Shown here in pieces: positions 7,471 to 13,144 of a stretch of DNA of 32,038 bases. Every line of letters begins with the position of its first letter. The stretch's first letter is position 1. This DNA is from a virus. Location of the stretch: IMG/VR virus record IMGVR_UViG_3300047362_000045, positions 1-32,038 of that record, one strand, 5' to 3'. The position numbers and the translations under genes are program-made. The notes under the pieces are model-generated. The model searched no databases and was not told the origin of the DNA. It was given only the letters and a program-made list of their open reading frames with translations.

Positions 7471-7668
7471 ATGTTTGAAAACAACTTTAAAGCCGAAATG
7501 AAACGGCTAAATTTAAAGCGTTATGATGTTTGTAGGTTGCTAAATTGCACAATGCCAACACTTAAATCACGCTTACAAAATCCTAAATCTTTTACAATTA
7601 ATGAAGTGTCAATATTACAAGGCGCAGAATTTAATTTGAACGGAATAGAATTAACCTTAAATTTTTAA
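7471..7668 (+). CDS. Small HTH-like putative DNA-binding protein, 65 aa
   Basis: The product begins MFENNFKAEMKRLNLKRYDV and then reads VCRLLNCTMPTLKSRLQNPK, which fits a helix-turn-helix: a helix, a short turn at LNCTMP and a recognition helix (TLKSRLQNP). A tail SINEVSIL-like helix (residues 44-52) follows. This is the first gene after the tail terminator and promoter box, as expected for an early regulator, and it is followed five bases later by the Rad52-like gene. It could regulate the early operon. The HTH reading is from pattern only; there is no opposing repressor gene and no evidence of lysogeny. Confidence 0.7.
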   Translation: MFENNFKAEMKRLNLKRYDVCRLLNCTMPTLKSRLQNPKSFTINEVSILQGAEFNLNGIELTLNF

Positions 7669-7673
7669 ATTTT

Positions 7674-8297
7674 ATGAAAACATTTAAAGAAATTCAACAA
7701 GAATTAAAAAAAGAAATACCCTATAAATGGAGGGTGCAAAGTTTTAGTAAACATAAGGCTCAAGCGACTTGTGTTGCCTACATTGATAGCCGAGACGTTC
7801 AAGATGTTCTTGATAATCACTGTAATTGGTCAGATAGATATTACTCTGTAAATGGGATGCTTTTTTGTGAAATTACAATTTACGCTGATGGTGTTGAATA
7901 TAAAAGATCTGATGCCGGAAGCGAAAGTAATGTTGAAGCGCAAAAAGGTCAAAGTTCAGACGCTTTTAAAAGGGCAGCAGTTAAATTTGGAATTGGTAGA
8001 TTTTTATATTCTAAAAAAATGGTTTACTTAAAAGCAGATGTTGCAAAAACTTCAAACAATTACCCAAATGTAGTTGATTATAATGGAAAAAAAGTTTGGG
8101 ATATTACTAAACACATAAACCAATCAGATAACCAACCAACTACAAAAACGCCAACAGACGACAGACAATGGCTAACTGAATCACAACTAAACGCAACTTT
8201 AAAGGGTACAAAAGACCAATCAAAAAAGGTTTTAATTGCGTATAAAATGAAAAAAGATTACAGAGAACAAATAATAAATAAGTTTAATTTAAAATAG
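7674..8297 (+). CDS. Rad52/22-family single-strand annealing protein
   Basis: Single-strand annealing proteins of this family pair complementary ssDNA during phage recombination and replication. The signature of the Rad52 superfamily is clear at residues about 86-112 (NVEAQKGQSSDAFKRAAVKF then GIGRFLY), preceded by a beta-sheet region with a conserved YSVNGMLFCEITIYADG. The length (207 aa) includes a polar C-terminal tail after residue about 150. The RecE-like exonuclease gene lies about 650 bases downstream, making an annealase-exonuclease pair like RecT/RecE. An SSB-like gene follows immediately. Confidence 0.9.
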   Translation: MKTFKEIQQELKKEIPYKWRVQSFSKHKAQATCVAYIDSRDVQDVLDNHCNWSDRYYSVNGMLFCEITIYADGVEYKRSDAGSESNVEAQKGQSSDAFKRAAVKFGIGRFLYSKKMVYLKADVAKTSNNYPNVVDYNGKKVWDITKHINQSDNQPTTKTPTDDRQWLTESQLNATLKGTKDQSKKVLIAYKMKKDYREQIINKFNLK

Positions 8298-8304
8298 TAA
8301 AACA

Positions 8305-8577
8305 ATGAGTAAAGAGACAATCTACTGCGGAGGCGGTAAACAAGTAAAGGGAGAATACGGAACTTTTAGAGCCGTAACAATTAATCTGTCAAATCTACCG
8401 GCAGAACATATTTTTGAATATGAAGGAAAAAAGTATGTAAAGCTAAATATCAGCGATAAAAAAGAGGCTGACCAATACGGAAAGGATGTTTCTGTTTCTG
8501 TTAATACTTGGAAACCGGAGGCACAAACTGAGCAAAAAGCACAAGCGGCAGCGCCAGTAAATGATTTACCATTTTAG
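8305..8577 (+). CDS. SSB-like protein with acidic-Phe C-terminal tip, 90 aa
   Basis: The 90-aa product has a small beta-rich core (FRAVTINLSNLPAEHIFEYE, then KKYVKLNISDKKEADQYGKD) and a low-complexity A/Q-rich linker, and ends VNDLPF. The end resembles the DDIPF tip by which bacterial SSB recruits partner proteins. Its place directly behind the Rad52-like gene supports a role in binding ssDNA or acting as a recombination/replication scaffold. The core is shorter than a normal SSB OB-fold, so it may be a degenerate or alternative OB protein. The primase-helicase at 13-15 kb ends in the same kind of tip. Confidence 0.65.
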   Translation: MSKETIYCGGGKQVKGEYGTFRAVTINLSNLPAEHIFEYEGKKYVKLNISDKKEADQYGKDVSVSVNTWKPEAQTEQKAQAAAPVNDLPF

Positions 8578-8600
8578 GTAATTGACAAACAAAAATCAAT

Positions 8601-8632
8601 AAGCGGTTTCAAATTGGAATCGCTTTTTTTTA
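8601..8632 (+). terminator. Terminator after the SSB-like gene
   Basis: AAGCGGTTTC (8601-8610) pairs with GGAATCGCTT (8616-8625), with two wobble pairs and a five-base loop, and is followed by a T tract. Confidence 0.8.
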
Positions 8633-8663
8633 TAAATTATTTTTTTAATTGAAAGTATTTTTT

Positions 8664-8671
8664 TAATTTAG
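8664..8671 (+). promoter_or_regulatory. Putative -7 box (TAATTTAG)
   Basis: TTGAAAGTATTTTTTTAATT-TAGGC reads across 8649-8673, with TAATTTAG as the box. It lies 30 bases before the ATG at 8701, directly after a terminator. Related boxes TAATTTAG occur at 13118 and 17011. Confidence 0.45.
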
Positions 8672-8700
8672 GCAAATATTAACATTTAAAATCTTAAATT

Positions 8701-8841
8701 ATGGAAAAAGAATTGATTAAATTTTTAACAATGCAAGTTGAAGCGTTGCAAAAACAAAACAAAAAATTAGGAAAACAAAACGAAAAATTACAACAAATTT
8801 TAAAAGAACAAACAGATTATATCTGTGATAATAGATTGTAG
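8701..8841 (+). CDS. Small coiled-coil protein, 46 aa
   Basis: A short frame (ATG 8701 to TAG 8839-8841) encodes a highly charged helical peptide with repeated Gln, Lys and Asn (MEKELIKFLTMQVEALQKQN and following), ending in CDNRL. It looks like one continuous coiled coil without a folded core. It sits directly after a terminator and promoter-like box, so it is the first gene of its transcript. Its function is unknown; possible roles are an oligomerising adaptor or host-interaction peptide. Confidence 0.6.
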   Translation: MEKELIKFLTMQVEALQKQNKKLGKQNEKLQQILKEQTDYICDNRL

Positions 8842-8845
8842 AAAT

Positions 8846-8944
8846 ATGAATAAATCAAAAACTAGAATAGGATTAACAACTTATTTATTGCTATCAGTAA
8901 TAGTGGCAATAATTATTCTTTTTATAACATCAATCGTTAAATAA
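8846..8944 (+). CDS. Small single-span membrane peptide, 32 aa
   Basis: ATG 8846 to TAA 8942-8944 encodes 32 residues: a short basic N-terminus (MNKSKTRIGLTTY) and one very hydrophobic helix (LLLSVIVAIIILFITSI). It begins four bases after the coiled-coil gene and ends seven bases before the exonuclease gene, so spacing supports a real gene in the early operon. Function unknown; membrane location is from hydrophobicity only. Confidence 0.55.
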   Translation: MNKSKTRIGLTTYLLLSVIVAIIILFITSIVK

Positions 8945-8951
8945 AAAACAA

Positions 8952-9734
8952 ATGGAAACAAAACAAAAAGAAGTAAAAGCGTTATTTGACACAAACGAGG
9001 ATTATCACTCATCGCCTGGAATAAGCGCATCAGGGTTAAAAGCAATATTTAAAAAATCAGTTTATCACTTTTTAAATCAAAAGCCTTTTGAATCATCTGC
9101 AATGGCGTTGGGTACTGCGGTACATTGCGCAATGCTAGAGCCTGAATTGTATTATAAAGACTTTCACGTTATGCCAAAGATTGACAGACGTACAAAGGCG
9201 GGAAAAGAGCAATTTGCCATTGAGAAAGAAAAGGCTGAAGGAAAACAATTAGTTGGATTTGATGAGCATCAAAAAATAACTGCGATTCTTAACAACTTTA
9301 GAAATCACGATTTAGCACAAAAATACTGCAAAGGCGAAATTGAATTGTCGCATTATTTAGAACACGAGGGTTTGCAAGTTAGAGTGAGGCCCGACTGTTT
9401 AAATAGAGTTGAGAACTTTATTAGTGATGTTAAAACGTGCCAAGATAATGCACCAATGGCGTTTAAAAGAGACGTTTACAAATATGGGTATCACTTACAA
9501 TGCGCATTTTATTCTGATATGTTAGGAATACCGGCTGAAAATTTTAGATTTATAGCGGTTGAAACTAACTATCCTTTTTCGGTAGAGGTTTACGGATTAA
9601 GTGAGGAAATGATTGACCAAGGGCGTAGAGGTTGGAAAAGAGCCTTTGGCGATTGGAAAATATATAAAGAAACTGGAATTGTTTCAGGTTACTCTTGGAA
9701 TGAATTTTCAGAGGATGGAAGTTTAATTTTATAA
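8952..9734 (+). CDS. RecE-like PD-(D/E)XK exonuclease, 260 aa
   Basis: This is a 5'-3' exonuclease-type protein expected to produce the 3' ssDNA used by the Rad52-like annealase. Motifs match the RecE/exonuclease VIII nuclease domain: a conserved MALGTAVHCAMLEP (H58), E131 in the strand ELSHYLEHEGLQ, RPD with D148, and the D-x-K pair D159/K161 in FISDVKTCQDN. Then come F171-K-R and the YKYGYHLQCAFYSDML segment (H181, Q183, Y187, S188, D189). All the metal-binding positions expected for the family are present. The full-length E. coli RecE is much longer, but the C-terminal nuclease part alone is about this size. Confidence 0.9.
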   Translation: METKQKEVKALFDTNEDYHSSPGISASGLKAIFKKSVYHFLNQKPFESSAMALGTAVHCAMLEPELYYKDFHVMPKIDRRTKAGKEQFAIEKEKAEGKQLVGFDEHQKITAILNNFRNHDLAQKYCKGEIELSHYLEHEGLQVRVRPDCLNRVENFISDVKTCQDNAPMAFKRDVYKYGYHLQCAFYSDMLGIPAENFRFIAVETNYPFSVEVYGLSEEMIDQGRRGWKRAFGDWKIYKETGIVSGYSWNEFSEDGSLIL

Positions 9735-9743
9735 AAAACATAT

Positions 9744-10223
9744 ATGATTGAAAATTTAGAATTATTAAGAAACTTAATTATCAGAAATTTAAAGTTTGAT
9801 CCTAAATCAAAAAGTAGAATTAGAGAGGTTGTTGATGTAAAAAAAATATTTTGCTTATTGGCTTTTTATGAAGTAAAAGGTTTTCGTTATGCAAAGGTTG
9901 GAAGTTTTTTAGGTATGAATCACGCAACAGTAGTCCATCACGTTAGGACGGCAAAAGACTTGTTGAGATATGACCCACACTTTAAAGAAATGTACAACAA
10001 AATCGAGGGAATTTTTTTTATGGCGAATCAAGAGGTTGTAATTTCTGATATTGAAAGTGAAATGAATATTCTTTTAATAAAGTTAAAAAGACTAAGACAG
10101 AAAAGAAACGATTATTTAGATAAAAAAGAAAAACAAAAGTTGTTGGCAGAATTTGAATCTGACGATTTAATTACTACAAAAACATTAACTGAAAATAAAA
10201 AACCTTTACTATGGACGAATTAG
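9744..10223 (+). CDS. DnaA domain IV-like DNA-binding protein
   Basis: The 159-aa protein lacks the AAA+ domain of DnaA but contains its C-terminal DNA-binding domain: a DVKKIFCLLAFYEVKGFRYA helix and then SFLGMNHATVVHHVRTAKDL (N59-H60-A61-T62). This corresponds to the DnaA signature HTTVLHA-type segment that reads DnaA boxes. A C-terminal helical, charged region (about 105-145) follows. It may mark an origin, recruit host DnaA or replication proteins, or regulate transcription. Next to recombination and initiator genes, a replication role is the simplest idea. Confidence 0.78.
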   Translation: MIENLELLRNLIIRNLKFDPKSKSRIREVVDVKKIFCLLAFYEVKGFRYAKVGSFLGMNHATVVHHVRTAKDLLRYDPHFKEMYNKIEGIFFMANQEVVISDIESEMNILLIKLKRLRQKRNDYLDKKEKQKLLAEFESDDLITTKTLTENKKPLLWTN

Positions 10224-10354
10224 AAATTAAAATTGAGCAAACCAAAAAAGATTATTACAAAGTTAAAATTTGTAAGGAAAACCATATTATTTTTTTTACA
10301 ATGGAGCGCTCAGAAATACGACATTTAATCGGAGTTTTAGACAACGCAATTTAA
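10211..10354 (+). CDS. Small hypothetical protein, 47 aa
   Basis: ATG 10211, overlapping the end of the DnaA-like gene by 13 bases, to TAA 10352-10354, which overlaps the ATG of the next gene by one base. The peptide (MDELEIKIEQTKKDYYKVKI, then CKENHIIFFTMERSEIRHLI) has an alternating strand pattern and a final helix. The tight overlaps on both sides support real, coupled translation. Function unknown. Confidence 0.65.
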   Translation: MDELEIKIEQTKKDYYKVKICKENHIIFFTMERSEIRHLIGVLDNAI

Positions 10355-10725
10355 TGGCTAGGACAAATCCATATCAAAAGTATTTAAAGGGCGAGGATTT
10401 ACTCCAAAGAGCCGTGATTAATTATATTCAGATGCAATATCCGAACGCAATTTTTACGCACCCTATGAATGAGGGTAAAAGGTCGCCTTTTGAACAATAC
10501 AAATTAAAATATCTTGGCACAAAGCCGGGTATTCCTGATTTACTTATTTTTACGCCAAACTCAAAAAGAAGCGGTTTAGCGATAGAATTAAAATATAAGT
10601 ATAACAAACCTACACCAAAGCAAAAAGAATGGCTTAAATGGCTTAAAAAATGCAATTGGGAGGCTATTTGGTTAAATAACTTTGACGATTGTAAAGAAGC
10701 TATCGATAATTACTTTAAAAATTAA
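10354..10725 (+). CDS. VRR-NUC domain nuclease, 123 aa
   Basis: VRR-NUC is a PD-(D/E)XK-type nuclease family related to Holliday junction and structure-specific nucleases. The motifs are visible in order: an N-terminal helix with E14-D-L-L-Q18, a strand ending in PGIPDLLIF (D62), then AIELKYKY with E78 and K80, and a later helix with Q90 in PTPKQKEWLKWL. It is close to the family's minimal length of about 90-120 residues. In this region a likely job is resolving recombination or replication branches; which substrate is cut is not known. Confidence 0.85.
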   Translation: MARTNPYQKYLKGEDLLQRAVINYIQMQYPNAIFTHPMNEGKRSPFEQYKLKYLGTKPGIPDLLIFTPNSKRSGLAIELKYKYNKPTPKQKEWLKWLKKCNWEAIWLNNFDDCKEAIDNYFKN

Positions 10726-10731
10726 AAAAAA

Positions 10732-10977
10732 ATGCAATATAAAACCATCTACTTTGACGCTGAAAAACAAAAAGTAAGATATACCCAAAGTTCAACAACA
10801 GATAAAATAACTAATTATAGTTATATCGGAAAATCAACACGAGTTGAGTTTGATTTACTGATTGAGTTGCTTTGGTATAAGTACGAGGATAGCGAAATAC
10901 CTTTGGAAGATTTTAAAAAAATCTTTGAAGAACTAAGAAAATTTTGCGATTCATTAAAATATCAGCTAAATTTGTAA
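10732..10977 (+). CDS. Hypothetical protein, 81 aa
   Basis: I do not recognise this product. It starts MQYKTIYFDAEKQKVRYTQS and has a beta hairpin-like N-terminus, and a C-terminal helical half rich in Glu and Lys (EFDLLIELLWYKYEDSEIPL and following). It sits six bases after the VRR-NUC gene and 15 bases before the initiator-like gene, in the same operon. Its position could suit a replication accessory protein, but the sequence alone gives no function. Confidence 0.7.
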   Translation: MQYKTIYFDAEKQKVRYTQSSTTDKITNYSYIGKSTRVEFDLLIELLWYKYEDSEIPLEDFKKIFEELRKFCDSLKYQLNL

Positions 10978-10992
10978 AAATATTTTTTCAAA

Positions 10993-11883
10993 ATGGAAAA
11001 CAAGAAAAACTATTATGCCGTTATACCGGCAGAGGTAAGATACGCTAAAAATTTAAAGGCTAACGAAAAATTAATGTACGGCGAATTAACCGCCTTGGCA
11101 AATGAAAAAGGCTATTGTTACGCCTCTAATGAATATTTTTCACAAATTTACCAGGTTTCAAAATCTACTGTTTCAAGATGGATTTCTAATTTAGAAAGAA
11201 ATAAATTTCTAAAAATAAAAATGATTTATGAAAAGGGAACAAAGAACATAAAAGAGAGAAGAATTTACATTTCTACCCTATTGACGAAAAGCGCAATACC
11301 TATTGACGAAAAGATCAATACCCCTATTGACGAAAAGCGCAAGGTTATATATAAATATAATAATATAAATAATATAAAAAAGAATAATGTACAAAATGTA
11401 AAAGCGCCTATATTTACTGAGATTACTGAAAAGGCGTTTCCACATTTTATAAGCCTTTTTCCTTTAAATTATAGACCAAAAACAAAAGCACAAAAAAATA
11501 AATGGTTAGAGTGCTTAGATAAAATTCAGCGTATTGATAAATATAATTTACGAGATGTTTACAATGTGGCAAAAGATTTAAGAGATGACCAATTTTGGGC
11601 GAAAAACTTTTTAAGTATTCTTAAATTAAGAAACACAGATAAAAACGGCATAAAGTACATTGATAGGTTTATGGATGATTACCGCTCTAAAACCAAGCCA
11701 ATAGGCTATAATAAAATAAAAGGTATTATTGAATATTATATTTACACCTCCCCGGCAACTGGTCAAAAAGAATTAGGCGCAAAAACAAAAGGCGGAGAGT
11801 TGTACGAGTTTAATATAAAGCAGACATTGCAAACAAACGAGTTTCAAGAATTAAAAAAATACGTTATAGATGGCAACAAGTAA
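10993..11883 (+). CDS. Replication initiator-like HTH protein with internal iterons, 296 aa
   Basis: The first 95 residues form a winged-helix/HTH of the type found in phage and plasmid replication proteins (MYGELTALANEKGYCYASNE, SKSTVSRWISNLERNKFLKI). It resembles the N-terminal domain of lambda O-like and DnaD-like initiators. The middle part is encoded by three near-identical repeats (residues about 95-117, containing PIDEK twice), followed by an Asn/Lys/Ile-rich stretch. The C-terminal half is helical with a motif FPHFISLFPLNYRPKTKAQK. Initiator-type domain plus iterons and AT-rich DNA inside the gene is the lambda O arrangement (see origin). Confidence 0.8.
   Translation: MENKKNYYAVIPAEVRYAKNLKANEKLMYGELTALANEKGYCYASNEYFSQIYQVSKSTVSRWISNLERNKFLKIKMIYEKGTKNIKERRIYISTLLTKSAIPIDEKINTPIDEKRKVIYKYNNINNIKKNNVQNVKAPIFTEITEKAFPHFISLFPLNYRPKTKAQKNKWLECLDKIQRIDKYNLRDVYNVAKDLRDDQFWAKNFLSILKLRNTDKNGIKYIDRFMDDYRSKTKPIGYNKIKGIIEYYIYTSPATGQKELGAKTKGGELYEFNIKQTLQTNEFQELKKYVIDGNK
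11277..11342. repeat. Three iterons within the initiator gene
   Basis: Copies start at 11277, 11299 and 11323. The core TATTGACGAAAAGCGCAA is exact in copies 1 and 3; copy 2 has GATC for GCGC. Spacing is 22 and 24 bases. In frame they encode repeated PIDEK-type peptides. Direct repeats spaced like this inside a replication initiator gene are typical origin-binding sites. Confidence 0.85.
11343..11404. other. AT-rich stretch next to iterons: predicted origin of replication / unwinding element
   Basis: Directly after the iterons, from about 11345 to 11388, the DNA is almost purely A and T (TTATATATAAATATAATAAT and so on). Together with the iterons it mirrors the lambda origin, where O binds iterons beside an AT-rich unwinding element inside the O gene. 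Origin function is inferred. Confidence 0.65.
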
Positions 11884-12280
11884 AAGCCTATCTAAATGGC
11901 GCGAATCTGATTTGTTTGATTGGTTATCAAAAAACTATTATAGTTTGTTAGTTGATACAAGCGATAATTTTTCAAAATCTGATTGTTACGATATTGAAAC
12001 AAAAAACAGAATCGAACTAAAGTGCAGAGCTGCGCATTATGACAAACTAATAATTGAAAAACCTAAATACGAATATCTAATAAAAGAATCAAAAAAGTTT
12101 GGCGATGTTCCAATTTACATAAATAGCACACCGAAAGGAATTTTTTTATTTGAGTTGGAGGATCTAAAATTGAAATGGTTTGAAAAACCTCTGCCAAAAA
12201 CAACAGACTTTGAAAACAACAATTTAACAAACAAAGAAGTATCGACAATAAATATTAATAAATCAAAACAATTAAAGTGA
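11870..12280 (+). CDS. Small PD-(D/E)XK-like nuclease candidate, 136 aa
   Basis: The protein begins MATSKSLSKWRESDLFDWLS. A short PD-(D/E)XK-like pattern is present: D38/D41 in KSDCYDIETK, then E49-L-K51 in RIELKCRAAHYDK, followed by a segment YEYLIKESKKFGDVPIYINS typical of small restriction/resolvase-like folds, and a C-terminal disordered Asn-rich tail. The start overlaps the initiator gene by 14 bases. This fits a branch-cleaving or restriction-like nuclease. The family assignment is a motif judgement, less certain than for the VRR-NUC gene. Confidence 0.6.
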   Translation: MATSKSLSKWRESDLFDWLSKNYYSLLVDTSDNFSKSDCYDIETKNRIELKCRAAHYDKLIIEKPKYEYLIKESKKFGDVPIYINSTPKGIFLFELEDLKLKWFEKPLPKTTDFENNNLTNKEVSTININKSKQLK

Positions 12281-12444
12281 TGGAAGAAACATTAAAAGAA
12301 ATACAGAGATATTTAGAGGTAACATATCCTGATGATTGGTTTTTACCTGGTAAATTAGATATTTTAAGACTTAAATTTTTATCAGAATTAAAGCAACAAA
12401 AGATTGATGATTTAAAAAAACAAATATTAGATTTAAATAAATGA
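12280..12444 (+). CDS. Small helical hypothetical protein, 54 aa
   Basis: The start ATG at 12280 shares its A with the preceding TGA stop, and the frame ends at TGA 12442-12444. The peptide (MEETLKEIQRYLEVTYPDDW and onward) contains a Trp/Pro-rich middle and a C-terminal charged amphipathic helix (SELKQQKIDDLKKQILDLNK). The one-base overlap upstream and close spacing to the methyltransferase start (12449) support translational coupling. Function unknown; it could be a helical accessory subunit. Confidence 0.65.
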   Translation: MEETLKEIQRYLEVTYPDDWFLPGKLDILRLKFLSELKQQKIDDLKKQILDLNK

Positions 12445-12448
12445 AAAA

Positions 12449-13099
12449 ATGAAAATAACAAATGAAGATAATATAGAGTTAATGGCAAGGTATGAGGATA
12501 ATCATTTTGACTTGGCTATTGTTGACCCTCCTTATGGTAGTGATAATATCGTTGGAGGTTATACATCTGGAAAGGGGGGTGGAATATCAAAACAAAAAAA
12601 ATATAACAATGCTTTATGGAAACAATGTGCACCAGAAATAGAATATTTTTCAGAATTAAAGAGAGTTTCTAAAAATCAAATTATTTGGGGTGCAAATCAT
12701 TTTATTTCTAAAATTCCTTTTGATAGTAGTTGCTGGATTGTTTGGGATAAATTAAATGGTAATAATAGTTTCGCAGATTGTGAATTAGCATATACAAGTT
12801 TTGAAACAGCAGTTAGGAAATATAATTTTAAATGGCAAGGTATGATTCAGGGAGATATGAAAAACAAAGAAATACGCATTCATCCAACACAAAAACCAGT
12901 TAAACTATATGAATGGCTATTAATGAATTATGCTAAAGAGGGAGATAAAATATTAGACACACATCTTGGCTCTGGCTCAATAGCAATTGCTTGTCATAAC
13001 TTAAAATATGACTTGACTGCTTGTGAATTAGACAAAGAGTATTACGAAGCAGCAATGAAAAGAATAGAACAACACAAACAACAAATAAGAATGTTTTAA
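12449..13099 (+). CDS. DNA N-methyltransferase (DPPY type), 216 aa
   Basis: The protein has a clear DPPY catalytic motif (residues 26-29 in DLAIVDPPYGSDN), used to methylate the exocyclic amine of adenine (N6) or cytosine (N4). An AdoMet-binding motif lies near the C-terminus (about 170-176, DTHLGSGSIAIA), followed by an acidic residue in CELDKEYYEAA. The order DPPY first, then FxGxG-like motif, is that of beta-class enzymes. There is no cognate restriction enzyme, so it is an orphan MTase. The recognition site cannot be read from sequence. It may protect phage DNA against host restriction or act with the ParB and dioxygenase genes downstream. Confidence 0.9.
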   Translation: MKITNEDNIELMARYEDNHFDLAIVDPPYGSDNIVGGYTSGKGGGISKQKKYNNALWKQCAPEIEYFSELKRVSKNQIIWGANHFISKIPFDSSCWIVWDKLNGNNSFADCELAYTSFETAVRKYNFKWQGMIQGDMKNKEIRIHPTQKPVKLYEWLLMNYAKEGDKILDTHLGSGSIAIACHNLKYDLTACELDKEYYEAAMKRIEQHKQQIRMF

Positions 13100-13117
13100 T
13101 ATTTAAAATATTTTTTC

Positions 13118-13125
13118 TAATTTAG
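13118..13125 (+). promoter_or_regulatory. Putative -7 box (TAATTTAG) before the primase-helicase
   Basis: TAATTTAGCG lies 19 bases before ATG 13145, in the 45-base gap between the methyltransferase and primase-helicase genes. The upstream run ATATTTTTTC resembles that before the box at 8664. Confidence 0.45.
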
Positions 13126-13144
13126 CGAAAACAAACAAAACTTA

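Noticed and set aside
7471-7668. Temperate lifestyle with a Cro/CI-type switch
   Set aside because: Only one short HTH protein is present, with no integrase, no opposite-strand repressor and no att-like site. A small early regulator is the safer call.
11279-11340. CRISPR-like reading of the three repeats in the initiator gene
   Set aside because: There are only three copies, in an open frame, next to AT-rich DNA and a replication initiator; an origin is the better explanation.
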